From assembly GCA_963718145.1 (NCBI GenBank), contig CAVQYJ010000020.1, positions 434,001 to 498,000 on the forward strand: a stretch of 64,000 bases of DNA, written 5' to 3'. The notes under the pieces were generated by a model, which was not told the DNA's origin, searched no databases, and saw nothing but the letters and a program-made list of their open reading frames with translations. The position numbers and the translations under genes are program-made. Origin of the DNA: UBA7672 sp963718145 (GTDB lineage Bacteria; Pseudomonadota; Alphaproteobacteria; Caulobacterales; Hyphomonadaceae). The number at the start of each line of letters is the position of its first letter. Positions within the stretch are counted from its first letter, which is position 1. Positions 17,852 through 26,737 of the stretch are shown here, in pieces.

Positions 17852-18118
17852 GTGGCCCTCGACGACCGCATTCCGCAGATGACGGAGACCGAACTCGCCA
17901 ACCTTCGCGACAACGCCTTGCGTCTGACGCAGAGCGGGTCGCCTCAGCAGAAAGCAGAAGCCGAGCGGCTGCTTCCCCTCATCGCAACCGCGCTGGCCGC
18001 TCTGAAAATCGCCAAGTCGGAAGCCCTGCAGAAGCAGAAGCTGGAACGCAAGGAAGCGGCGACCGCCACGCGCAAGCGCCGCGCTGCGGCCGCCAAGGCC
18101 GAGGCGGAAGCCGACTGA
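17852..18118 (+). CDS. Small helical protein of unknown function
   Basis: 88 residues from a GTG start. The sequence is almost wholly helical and charged: MTETELANLRDNALRLTQSGS, then PQQKAEAERLLPLIATALAAL, then a Lys/Arg/Ala-rich coiled tail ending KAEAEAD. No known domain was recognised; the C-terminal third suggests nucleic-acid contact or coiled-coil pairing. Third-position GC use matches neighbouring genes, supporting it as real. Confidence 0.55.
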   Translation: MALDDRIPQMTETELANLRDNALRLTQSGSPQQKAEAERLLPLIATALAALKIAKSEALQKQKLERKEAATATRKRRAAAAKAEAEAD

Positions 18119-18142
18119 ACCAATCATCGCGGCAACAAACAA

Positions 18143-18169
18143 AAAGGCCGACTCGACGAGCCGGCCTTT
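18143..18169. terminator. Bidirectional terminator between small gene and ftsK
   Basis: AAAGGCCG pairs with CGGCCTTT; inside, CTCG pairs with CGAG. On the minus strand the hairpin is followed by a T-run and closes ftsK. On the + strand it ends CCTTTGTCGTT. It separates two convergent genes. Confidence 0.75.
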
Positions 18170-18196
18170 GTCGTTGGGGCGGGGCAGGGCTCGCCG

Positions 18197-20738
18197 TCAG
18201 GCGGCGTCCTCACGCGAGTCGCGGCTGGCGATCTGGCGCTTGCCGGAATGGTCGGCGGCGGTAATGACGCCTTCGCGCTCCATGCGCTCGATCATCGACG
18301 CGGCGCGGTTGTAGCCGATGCGCAGCACGCGCTGGACGTAGGAGGTCGTGGGGCGCTTGTCGCGCAACACGGCCGCCACGGCCTCGCGGTACATGTCCTC
18401 TTCCGGATCGCCCGAGCTTGTGCCGAAGGCCGCGTCCGCGACCGAGGCTTCTTCTTCGACCTCGTCGGTGATGCCTTCCACATACTGCGGCGTGCCCTGG
18501 TCCTTGAGCCACGACACCACGCGCTCGACTTCCTCGTCCTTCACGAAGGGCCCGTGCACGCGAGTGATCTTGCCGCCCGATTGCATCCAGAGCAGGTCGC
18601 CCATGCCAAGCAGCTGCTCAGCGCCCTGCTCGCCCAGGATGGTGCGCGAGTCGATCTTGGTGGTGACCATGTAGGAGATGCGGGTCGGGAAGTTCGCCTT
18701 GATCGTGCCGGTGATGACGTCGACCGAGGGGCGCTGCGTCGCGGTGATCAGGTGGATGCCCGCCGCGCGCGCCATCTGGGCGATGCGCTGCACCGCGCCT
18801 TCGATGTCCTTGCCCGCGACCAGCATGAGGTCGGCCATCTCGTCGATGATGACCACGATGTGCGGCATGGGCTCGGGCTTGATGTGCTCGTTTTCCCAGA
18901 CGGCCTCGCCGGTTTCCTTGTTCCACCCGGTCTGAACCTGGCGGGTGAGGTGTTCGCCCTTGGCGGCGGCTTCCTCGGCCTTCTGGTTGAAGCCGGCGAG
19001 GTTGCGCACGCCCATCTTCGACATCAGTTCGTAGCGGCTCTCCATTTCGCGCACGACCCATTTCAGGGCCAGCACGGCCTTCTGCGGGTCCGTGACGACG
19101 GGAGCAAGAAGATGCGGGATGCCCTCGTAGATCGACAGTTCGAGCATTTTCGGGTCGATCATGATGAAGCGGCACTTCTCGGGCGGCAGCTTGAACATCA
19201 GCGACAGGATCATCGCGTTGATGCCGACCGACTTGCCGGAGCCGGTGGTGCCGGCGATCAGCAGGTGAGGCATCTTGCCAAGGTCGGCGATCATCGGCTG
19301 GCCTTCGATGCTCTCGCCGAGAGCGAGGGGAAGGGCCATGCGCGAGCGCGAGAATTCGTTGGCGGTGAGAAGGTCGCGCAGGTAGACGGTTTCGCGCGTC
19401 GGGTTCGGCAGTTCGATGCCGATGGCGTTGCGTCCCGGGATGACGGCGACGCGCGCCGAGGTCGCGGACATCGAGCGGGCGATATCATCCGCAAGAGAAA
19501 TGACCTGCGAGGACTTGACGCCGGGGGCGGGCTCCAATTCGAAGAGCGTGACGACGGGTCCGGGGCGCACTTCGGTGATGCGGCCTTTCACCTTGAAGTC
19601 GTTGAACACGGCCTGCAGGCGGTCGGCCATGTCGAGCAGGCGCGCCTCATCGACGTCGGACGAGCGCGGCGGGGGCACGTCGAGCAGTTCGATCGGCGGC
19701 ACCACGGAGGAGGCATCGCGCACCACGGGGGCCGGCGCGCGGGAGCCCACGGCCGCAGAGCCAGAGCGCGCGGCGCCGGCCGGCTTGGCGATGTTGCGCG
19801 GCGAGGGCGCCGTGGCGGCAGGACGTCGCCTCGCCTTCCGGGATCGGGCGGCTTTCCAGAACGCGCGGCGTGATCGGGCGCGTGCGGCCGTCGGCGCCTT
19901 CGGCCTTCTCGACGGCGGTAAAGAAGCCGCGATCGCCTTCTTCGAAACCGTCTTCCTCGGTGTAGACGATCGGCTCGATGACTTCCTCGGGCTTCTTGCC
20001 GAGCAGCCGGCCGACCATGGCGCCAACCGCGGCGCCAAATCCGGCGCCGCCGGCGGGCTGAGAGGTGAGGGCAGGCAGGCCCGGCATCGCTTGCTGCGCC
20101 GGCCGTTCGGGCTTGCGGGTGAGGGCGCGCCACAGGCTGGCGCCATCGCTGGCGCCAAGGCCCATCGCCATCGCGGCGAACAGGATCGCGGTGACGCCGG
20201 CCAGCATCGAGGCCCACATCTGGGCGTCGGGCACTTTCAACGCGGCGAACGGCGTCGCGGCGATCGCCAGCAGCACGTCGCCGACAACCCCGCCGAGGCC
20301 GGCGGACAGGACCCAGGATTTCGGGATCGGCCATTCGGCCAGGCAGCAGGCGGCGAACACGACGGCCAGCATGCCCCACATCCAGGCGGCGCTGTCGCGC
20401 TGGCCCATGCCAAGCGTGCGGCGCAGGCCGCCGACCATCAGCGCAAAACCCATCAGCCAGGCCGTCCAGCCGAAGCCCTGAGTCATCAGGTCGGCCACGG
20501 CGGCGCCCGCGGCGCCAAAAAGATTGTCGGGGCCGAGCACGGCACCGGTTTCCGGATCGAGCACGGCGGATACTGCCGAGTTGAAACTCGCATCGGTCGG
20601 CGAATAGGAGCCGCACGCGCCGCAGATGAAGACCCCGGCGGAGAACGCCAGCAGGCCGGACAGGAACCGGCTCAGCGCACTGGCGCCGCGCGGCTCGTAG
20701 GCCTCGTCCGCTGTATGGGACGCACGCGTCTGCGGCAT
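18197..20738 (-). CDS. ftsK: DNA translocase FtsK (frameshifted here)
   Basis: Septal DNA pump that resolves chromosomes at division. The N-terminal frame gives four hydrophobic segments (FLSGLLAFSAGVFICGAC, WLMGFALMVGGL, AAWMWGMLAVVFAAC, VLLAIAATPFAAL). The C-terminal frame holds the alpha/beta motor with Walker A AGTTGSGKSVGIN (near residue 500) and Walker B VVIIDEMADLM (near 630), then the gamma winged helix (SYVQRVLRIGYNRAASMIERMER). The frames meet at about 19815-19830; removing one base gives about 846 residues, a normal length. Essential gene, so probably a sequence error. It reads left from the ATG at 20738; an in-frame ATG lies further upstream. Confidence 0.9.
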
Positions 20739-21240
20739 GCCTTCGTCCTCGCTCGATAGGGTTAAGTGGAGCAGGACGACCATGGCGCGGCGGGGCTTAA
20801 CGCCCTCCAAACGCCAGCGGCGGTCCAGGGCCTTTTACGGTGAAATTTCATTGCGGCGCCGCGGTAAACGCGCGGCAAAAAAAGGGTCCCGGAAGCGCCG
20901 TGCACAGATAACCGGCAGGTCTTCCGGGACCGATCCCCATGATCCAGCCTTGCGGTCGGTTCACGACCGAAGAAATAGCGGCGTTTTCGACTCTGGCGGC
21001 GGGATAGTCGGCCCCGGCCGGATCCGCCGCGACCCTTGCCCTGTTCGGGGTCAGGGCCTCAGGCAGGCGCCCAAAAACTGTGCAATTGCAAACGACCCCA
21101 AGAAGCCGCGGGGGGCTTTGCTTGTTTGGCGGGCAGTTGGACGCCCCTATCAGGGCGGCATCGTCGCGGGGGCAATCACGTTCGCGGGAAGGTGCGCTTG
21201 AACTTTTGCGCCGGTTGCGAGTCAACCCAAGGGGAGACCA
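20739..21240. other. Intergenic region upstream of ftsK and amtB
   Basis: 502 bases between divergent ftsK and amtB with no convincing gene. Besides both promoters it contains a minus-strand terminator (20877-20931), a small hairpin CGGTCG-gttca-CGACCG at about 20953, and the palindrome TGCAATTGCA at about 21078. A plus-strand open frame here has atypical composition and no family resemblance. Confidence 0.5.
20877..20931 (-). terminator. Orphan terminator on the minus strand
   Basis: Perfect 11-bp stem GGTCCCGGAAG (20885-20895) and CTTCCGGGACC (20921-20931) with a 25-base loop, followed on the minus strand by seven T (A-run 20877-20883). It would end a leftward transcript from the amtB leader before it enters ftsK. 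No protein gene supplies that transcript. Confidence 0.6.
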
Positions 21241-22866
21241 ATGACTAACAAAATCAGTCGACTAGATCGACTTTCACTTTGGGGATCCGGCCTGAAGGCA
21301 GGCTTGGCGGCCATGGCCGCTGGTTTGATGTTTTCAGCCCTCTCGCCCGCGCTGGCGCAACAGCCTGCGGCGCCGCCGGCAGCGGAGGCTCCGGCAACGC
21401 CTGAGGCAACGGTGCCTGCCGCCGATCAACCGGCCCCGGCGCCGGCCCCGGAAGCGGCTGCTCCCGAAGCCCCGGCGGCTGCCGGCGAGATCAAGGCGCC
21501 AGACGTGACGGTGGATAAGGGCGACACGGCATGGATGATGGTGTCGACCGTCCTCGTCCTCATCATGATCATTCCGGGCCTCGCCCTCTTCTATGGCGGC
21601 CTCGTGCGCACCAAGAACATGCTCAGCGTGCTGATGCAGGTCTCGACCGTGACCGTGATCGGCATGCTGGCCTGGGCGCTCTGGGGCTACAGCCTCGCCT
21701 TCACGGACGGGGGAGGGCTCAACTCCTTCGTCGGTGGAACGGCGCGCTTCTTCCTCGCCGATGCGGGTACCGACCTCTCCGACAACAATGCGGCGACGTT
21801 CTCCACCGGCATCTACATTCCCGAAATCGTGTTCGTCTGCTTCCAGATGACCTTCGCCTGCATCACCGCGGCGCTGGTCCTCGGCGGCCTCGCCGAGCGC
21901 GTGAAGTTCGCGGGCATCGTGATCTTTGCGGTCGTGTGGCCGCTGCTGGTCTACTACCCGATCGCGCACATGGTCTGGTGGTGGCCGGGGCCGGATTCGG
22001 TCGCGACCGGCGCCGCCGTCAAGGATGGCGTCGTGCAGGGCGCGGGCTTCATCTGGGCTGCGGGCGCCCTCGACTTCGCCGGCGGCACGGTCGTTCACAT
22101 CAACTCCGGTATCGCCGCGCTGATGGGCGCGATCGTCCTCGGCAGGCGCACCGGCTACAAGAAAGAGCCGATGCCGCCGCACTCGCTGACGATGACGCTG
22201 ATCGGTACGGGGCTCCTGTGGTTCGGCTGGTTCGGCTTCAACGCGGGCTCCAACCTCGAAAGCAACTATTATGCGGGCCTCGCCATGGCGAACACCTTCC
22301 TCGCCACGGCCGCCGCGGGCTTCTCCTGGATGCTGGTGGAATGGGTTCTCCGCCGCCGTCCGAGCCTGCTCGGCATGTGCTCGGGGATCGTTGCGGGCCT
22401 CGTGGCGATCACGCCGGCCGCCGGCTTCGCCGGTCCGCTCGGCGCGATCATCCTCGGCCTCGTCGTCTCGCCCGTCTGCCTGTTCTTCTGCGCGCAAGTG
22501 AAGAAGATCTTCGGCTATGACGACGCGCTCGACGTGTTCGGCATCCACTGCGTCGGCGGCATCATCGGCGCGCTCGGCACCGGCCTGGTCGTGAACCCGG
22601 CCTGGGGCGGGGCTGGCGTTGTCGACTACGTCAACTGCTCTGCGGATGGCGCGGTCCTCGGCGTCTGCCCGGTCGCGACCTACAACCTGGTCACGCAGAT
22701 GACGGCGCAAGCGACCGGCGTGGTGGTCACTCTGCTGTGGTCGGGCATCGGCAGCCTGGCGATCTGGGGCCTTCTGCGTGTTCTCGGCCTGCTGCGCGTC
22801 AGCCAGGATGTCGAGGAAGAAGGTCTCGACATCAACGAGCATGGCGAGGCGGCCTACCACCCGTAG
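21241..22866 (+). CDS. amtB: Ammonium transporter
   Basis: 541 residues, longer than bare AmtB (about 400) because of an N-terminal leader. MTNKISRLDRLSLWGSGLK is followed by a signal-like segment ending PALAQ and then an Ala/Pro/Glu-rich region of about 75 residues before the first channel helix (TAWMMVSTVLVLIMIIPGLALFYGG). The pore histidines are H286 (GGTVVHINSG) and H436 (GIHCVGGIIGALGTG). Eleven membrane helices are expected. No PII gene (glnK) is adjacent, although amtB is usually paired with it. A strong terminator lies at 22930. Confidence 0.95.
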   Translation: MTNKISRLDRLSLWGSGLKAGLAAMAAGLMFSALSPALAQQPAAPPAAEAPATPEATVPAADQPAPAPAPEAAAPEAPAAAGEIKAPDVTVDKGDTAWMMVSTVLVLIMIIPGLALFYGGLVRTKNMLSVLMQVSTVTVIGMLAWALWGYSLAFTDGGGLNSFVGGTARFFLADAGTDLSDNNAATFSTGIYIPEIVFVCFQMTFACITAALVLGGLAERVKFAGIVIFAVVWPLLVYYPIAHMVWWWPGPDSVATGAAVKDGVVQGAGFIWAAGALDFAGGTVVHINSGIAALMGAIVLGRRTGYKKEPMPPHSLTMTLIGTGLLWFGWFGFNAGSNLESNYYAGLAMANTFLATAAAGFSWMLVEWVLRRRPSLLGMCSGIVAGLVAITPAAGFAGPLGAIILGLVVSPVCLFFCAQVKKIFGYDDALDVFGIHCVGGIIGALGTGLVVNPAWGGAGVVDYVNCSADGAVLGVCPVATYNLVTQMTAQATGVVVTLLWSGIGSLAIWGLLRVLGLLRVSQDVEEEGLDINEHGEAAYHP

Positions 22867-22929
22867 GCTGTTTCGGACGGCCCTCTCGCAGCGCTGCCGG
22901 CGCGGCGCCAGGGAGGGAGAGACAGGATC

Positions 22930-22964
22930 GGGGCGCGGTCACATGGCCGCGCCCCTTTTTCTTT
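22930..22964 (+). terminator. Rho-independent terminator of amtB
   Basis: GGGGCGCGG (22930-22938) pairs with CCGCGCCCC (22947-22955) around an 8-base loop and is followed by TTTTTCTTT. Clear intrinsic terminator, 64 bases after the amtB stop. Confidence 0.92.
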
Positions 22965-22991
22965 GTGGCCCGACAGGCTTATGTGTTGGCC

Positions 22992-24209
22992 ATGGCCGCA
23001 CGCCCTAGATCATCGGCAAAACCCCCGCCCTGCGACATCGCCATCGCCGGCGGCGGACCGGTGGGGTTGACGCTGGCCCTGGCGCTCGCCCGGCGCGGGT
23101 ATGAGGCGGTGATCATCGACGGCGCTCCGGCGCCGAAGGCGGGCAGGGTCAGCGACAGCCGGGCGTTCTTCATCGCCTATGGTTGCTGGCGGATTTTCCG
23201 CGCGCTGGGGCTGGAGGACGCGCTGCTGGCGCACGCCCAGCCGGTGACGAGCATCGAGGCGAAGGGCCGGATCGGCGGCGTCTCCTTCCTCGCGGAAGAC
23301 TGCGAGGGCGAAAGCGTCCTCGGCTACATGATCGAGGCAGCCGACCTCATGCCCGTGCTCCATGAGGCTGTGAAGGGCGAGGCGGGCATCCGGCTTGTCT
23401 CTGGCGCGAAAATCGAGGCGGCGGAGTTCGGCGATCCCGAAGCTGTGCTCACCCACGGCGGCGGCGAGGTTCGCGCACCGCTCATCGTCGGGTGCGACGG
23501 GGCGAACTCGGTCGTGCGCCGCGCCGCGGGATTGAGGTTCGAAGGCTGGGCCTATGATTCGAAGGCGATCTCGGCGACGGTGCGGCTAGAGGCGGACCAC
23601 AAGGGTGCGGCGCGGCAGATTTTCCTGCCGGGAGGACCGCTGGCGGTCCTGCCCCTGAAGGGCAACCGCGCCAACCTGATCTGGACTGAACGCGCGGCCG
23701 TGGCGGATGCCCTGATGCTGCTGGACGATGCCGGATTCGAGGCAGAGCTCCAGAAAAAGGCTGGCGATTTCGTCGGCGAGGCGAAGCTCGCCGGGGCGCG
23801 ATACGCCTTTCCGGTCGGGCTGTTCGTGGCGGAACGCTTTCACACGAGCCGCGCGGCGCTGGCAGGCGACGCGGCGCACGTGATCCATCCGCTGGGCGGG
23901 CAAGGGCTGAATCTCGGTCTGAAAGACGTGGCGGCCCTGGTCGATGTGATCGATGAGGCGGGCCGGGCAGGGCTCGACATCGGCGCTGCGTCGGCGCTGT
24001 CGGCATACACAAGCTGGCGCAGGGCCGATGTGGTCGCAACCGCGGCGGCAATGGAAGGCTTTGCGCGGGTGTTCTCAGCGCCCTTGCCGATCCGGCTCGT
24101 GGCTGGCGCGGCGATGGGTGCGGTCGGGTCGATCAAGGAAGCGCGCAAGCTGTTCGCACAGGAAGCCGGAGGCGATCTCGGCGACCTGCCGAGCCTGATG
24201 GCGCGATAG
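22992..24209 (+). CDS. UbiH/UbiF-type FAD-dependent hydroxylase
   Basis: 405 residues. The N-terminal FAD fold has IAIAGGGPVGLTLALALARRG. The FAD-ribose DG-type motif IVGCDGANSVVRRAAGL and the C-terminal GDAAHVIHPLGGQGLNLGLKDV motif are diagnostic for the UbiH/UbiF/COQ6 family of ubiquinone ring hydroxylases. Which ring position it acts on cannot be told. The ATG at 22992 follows the amtB terminator. Convergent with the DUF971 gene, whose stop directly abuts. Confidence 0.88.
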   Translation: MAARPRSSAKPPPCDIAIAGGGPVGLTLALALARRGYEAVIIDGAPAPKAGRVSDSRAFFIAYGCWRIFRALGLEDALLAHAQPVTSIEAKGRIGGVSFLAEDCEGESVLGYMIEAADLMPVLHEAVKGEAGIRLVSGAKIEAAEFGDPEAVLTHGGGEVRAPLIVGCDGANSVVRRAAGLRFEGWAYDSKAISATVRLEADHKGAARQIFLPGGPLAVLPLKGNRANLIWTERAAVADALMLLDDAGFEAELQKKAGDFVGEAKLAGARYAFPVGLFVAERFHTSRAALAGDAAHVIHPLGGQGLNLGLKDVAALVDVIDEAGRAGLDIGAASALSAYTSWRRADVVATAAAMEGFARVFSAPLPIRLVAGAAMGAVGSIKEARKLFAQEAGGDLGDLPSLMAR

Positions 24210-24575
24210 CTAGTCCCGCGCCAGCCCGAGCTTCTTCATCTGCGCGACATAGGTCGTCATCCGTGCGTCCTTCTGCTCGAGCAGGTCGCGCAGGTAGGAC
24301 CAGGTGTAGAGACCGGTGTCGTGGCCGTCGTCGAACCTGATGCGCAGGGCATAGCGGCCGACTTCATCGGCGCCCACGACATTCACCTTGCGTTTCTTCG
24401 CCGGCGGGGGAGGGCGATCCGAGCCATGGCCCTTGGTCTCGGCGCTGGGGCTTTCGATGCGCAGAAGCTCGTAGGGGATCGCGCCTTCGACGCCGTCATC
24501 GAAGCGGATGAAGAGTTCGGCCTGGGCTTTGCGGAATGTCAGTTCGGCCGGCCAGGGCGCTTTGGCGGCGGCCAT
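24210..24575 (-). CDS. DUF971-domain protein
   Basis: 121 residues: WPAELTFRKAQAELFIRFDDG, IPYELLRIESPSAE, and the C-terminal block GRYALRIRFDDGHDTGLYTWSYL, the DUF971 pattern, related to the N-terminal domain of gamma-butyrobetaine hydroxylase and to Fe-S carrier-associated proteins. The central linker is basic (PPPPAKKRKVNVV). Part of the compact leftward group LON-Trm112-DUF971. Confidence 0.85.
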   Translation of the reverse strand: MAAAKAPWPAELTFRKAQAELFIRFDDGVEGAIPYELLRIESPSAETKGHGSDRPPPPAKKRKVNVVGADEVGRYALRIRFDDGHDTGLYTWSYLRDLLEQKDARMTTYVAQMKKLGLARD

Positions 24576-24577
24576 GG

Positions 24578-24811
24578 CTATTTCGGAGCGCCGATGTCGC
24601 GGGCTTCGTCGCGCAGCATGACGGGCACGCCATTGCGGATCGGGAAGGCGAGCCCTGCCGCCCTGGACACCAGCTCATTGGCGTCGCGGTCATAGGTCAG
24701 CGCCGAGCGCGTGACCGGGCAGACGAGCACCTCGAGCAGGCGCGGATCGACGCCCAGCTCTTCGCCTGTCTCGTCGTGAGCCTTCGCCGTCTTGCTTCCC
24801 GGACTTGTCAT
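24578..24811 (-). CDS. Trm112-family protein
   Basis: 77 residues. The core LLEVLVCPVTRSALTYDRDANELVSRAAGLAFPIRNGVPVML matches bacterial Trm112 proteins, small partners of methyltransferases. Bacterial forms often lose one or both zinc CxxC pairs; only one Cys remains here. The ATG overlaps the stop of the LON gene (ATGA). Confidence 0.85.
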   Translation of the reverse strand: MTSPGSKTAKAHDETGEELGVDPRLLEVLVCPVTRSALTYDRDANELVSRAAGLAFPIRNGVPVMLRDEARDIGAPK

Positions 24812-25468
24812 TGCACGTATCCGCCACCCTGACCCGGCCGCTCCATCTGTAGCAGAGTTATGAGCGCCGCGCACCGGTCTTCTAGTGTGCGCGCTTCGAG
24901 AAGCGCCTGCTTTTCCGGATTCGTAAAGGGGCAGCCCGCGGAAAGGGAGTTGATAAGCGAATCGACCGGCGCCTCTTCCACCGCGCTCCAGTCGGCCTTG
25001 AGGCCTGAGCGATCGAGATACGCATGCAGCGCCGCGACCAGGCTCGCGCGCACGGTTTCGTCGACCGCCGCCTGCGTGGCGAGGTCCTGCGCAAAGGCCG
25101 CCCAGTCGGCGCGCACGATGCGATAGGGGCCGACATGCGTGATCTCTTCGGTCACGCGGAAGCGGCTGATTCCGGTGAGGGCGATGAGGTAGCGGCCGTC
25201 TTCGGTCTCCTGGAAGCCGGTGATGCGGCCGGCGCATCCGACCTCGGCGAGGTGAGGCGTCTCCGTGGTCAGCGGAGCTGATCAGGCCTGCGGGCTGGAT
25301 CATCCCGATCAGCCGGTGGCCGGCGAGGGCGGCGTCCACCATTGCGAGATAGCGGGGCTCGAAGATGTTGAGAGGCAGAACGGCGCGGGGGAACAGAAGG
25401 GCGCCTCCCAGCGGGAAGACCGGGATGGCGACCGGGAAGTCGGACGGTTTTCGATATCCGCGCGGCAC
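24808..25468 (-). CDS. LON N-terminal-domain protein (frameshifted here)
   Basis: Stand-alone LON substrate-binding (peptidase S16 N-terminal) protein. The N-terminal frame has IPVFPLGGALLFPRAVLPLNIFEPRYLAMVDAAL, typical of the LON domain. The C-terminal frame continues with TEEITHVGPYRIVRADW and a helical tail (LQMERPGQGGG). They join after removing one base at about 25259-25275, giving about 219 residues, usual for this family. No protease or ATPase domain is present. Stop overlaps the Trm112 start. Confidence 0.8.
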
Positions 25469-25575
25469 GAAGCAGCCTTTGATCTGGACGGCGATCCCAC
25501 ACGAAGCGGCGTCATCCTAGCATGAGATGGCGCCGTCGTCGCCTGAGTCCAGTCCGGAGTCGCGGCCGACTCCGA

Positions 25576-25986
25576 TCAGGGCGTGAAGGCGTGGACCAGA
25601 AGCGCCCCGGCGATCGCAAGATAGGCCAGCAGCGTGCCCATCGTTCCAGCGAGGCGGCCGAAGGACAGGCCGCCTGAGGAGGCAAGGCCCGTCGCATGCA
25701 GGATGCGCGACACGAACAGGACGAGGCCCGCCATGTGGATGTACCAGGCCGGCATGCCGAGAAGCGCCAGACCTGCGATGCCCGCCATCAGAACGGGGAC
25801 GTCTTCTACGGCGTTGAGCTGGACGCGGGTGATGCGGCTGAATTCCGGCGTGGTCTCGCCGGAGGGAATTTTCATCATGCCGCGGCGGTTGCCGACATAG
25901 AGCTTGAGCCCAAGCATCAGCACGGCGAGCAGGCCGATATTGAGCGCAGCCGCCTGCGCCGATGTCATGTTGAAAAAGATATCCAC
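25576..25986 (-). CDS. MAPEG-family membrane protein
   Basis: 136 residues from a GTG at 25986, chosen because GGGAGGA lies four bases upstream; the ATG at 25968 is an alternative. Four hydrophobic helices are visible (AAALNIGLLAVLMLGLKLYVG, VPVLMAGIAGLALLG, WYIHMAGLVLFVSRILHA, MGTLLAYLAIAGALLV), and the N-terminal RVQLNAVEDVPVLM fits the MAPEG glutathione/eicosanoid-metabolism fold. Bacterial members are mostly uncharacterised. Confidence 0.8.
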   Translation of the reverse strand: MDIFFNMTSAQAAALNIGLLAVLMLGLKLYVGNRRGMMKIPSGETTPEFSRITRVQLNAVEDVPVLMAGIAGLALLGMPAWYIHMAGLVLFVSRILHATGLASSGGLSFGRLAGTMGTLLAYLAIAGALLVHAFTP

Positions 25987-26318
25987 TCTGTCCTCCCAGA
26001 CCGGCACCGAACAGGAGGACAGTGGGCACGAAAGACGTCGCGGAGGAAGAGGCCTGAGAGAGGACGGGATCATGGCGCCGAGGGATCGAGTCTCTGCGCC
26101 ATGACGAACATTGTCGTTGCGGAAGATGACACCGGGATTGCAGGCACATTATTTCCGCGAGCGATGACTTCCGCGATTCACGGGCTCATCTTCTTCCTCA
26201 CGGACAGGGACCCGCCGGCGAAAACAGACGGACTTCGCGACCCGACGAGCCCAGGACTGTCCGATCAAGTGTCCCCGTGAGCCCGATAGAGGGCAGGGGA
26301 AATGAGGACGCCTCTCCC
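25987..26318. other. Intergenic region between MAPEG and DUF1344-like genes
   Basis: 332 bases between two divergent genes. It holds the MAPEG ribosome-binding site at the left end and presumably both promoters. No terminator, RNA or gene could be recognised. Confidence 0.5.
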
Positions 26319-26621
26319 ATGAAACCCTCCAGCAAGATCGTACTCGCCGCCGCCACTCTCCTGACCGCGGCGCTTCCGATGGCAGCGTTCGCGGCGCCGC
26401 CGAAAGCCAAGCCGCATGCCGCTCGCCCGCATGAGGAATACTCGACCGGCGCAATCACCAGCGTCACCGCCACCGAGCTCAAGCTCGCCTCGGGCGACAC
26501 GTTCAAGTTCGCGGCAGGCGCTTCGGCAGGCGCCTTCAAGGCTGGCGACAAGGTGAGCGTGCGCTGGCAGCTGAAGGACGGCGCCAAGCTCGCCGACCAG
26601 GTGATGGCCGCCAAGAACTAG
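26319..26621 (+). CDS. Small secreted protein, possibly DUF1344
   Basis: 100 residues with signal peptide MKPSSKIVLAAATLLTAALPMAAFA. The mature part, EYSTGAITSVTATELKLASG and AGAFKAGDKVSVRWQLKDG, resembles DUF1344 proteins (short periplasmic beta-domain proteins). A basic His/Lys linker precedes it. Function unknown. A terminator follows. Confidence 0.65.
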   Translation: MKPSSKIVLAAATLLTAALPMAAFAAPPKAKPHAARPHEEYSTGAITSVTATELKLASGDTFKFAAGASAGAFKAGDKVSVRWQLKDGAKLADQVMAAKN

Positions 26622-26669
26622 GCTGAACGACCCGACCTGAACGACTCAGGCTTGACCTCCGGGAGCCTG

Positions 26670-26700
26670 CGGGCGGGACGAAAGTCCCGCCCGTTCTGTT
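26670..26700 (+). terminator. Rho-independent terminator
   Basis: CGGGCGGGAC (26670-26679), a GAAA tetraloop, and GTCCCGCCCG (26684-26693), followed by TTCTGTT. Strong stem; short T-stretch. Confidence 0.8.
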
Positions 26701-26737
26701 GCGTGCTTGATCGTACCCGGCGCGCATCCTAGGACGG

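Noticed and set aside
18248..19873. 541-codon + strand open frame opposite ftsK
   Set aside because: Shadow of ftsK; His/Asp/Arg-rich nonsense with no recognised motif.
20737..21201. 154-codon + strand frame between ftsK and amtB
   Set aside because: Basic, low-complexity composition, no ribosome-binding site, crosses a terminator and the divergent promoter region.
21000..21240. Sigma-54/NtrC promoter for amtB
   Set aside because: TTGGCGGGCAGTTGGA resembles it, but the -24/-12 spacing is one base short and the -12 GC is GG.
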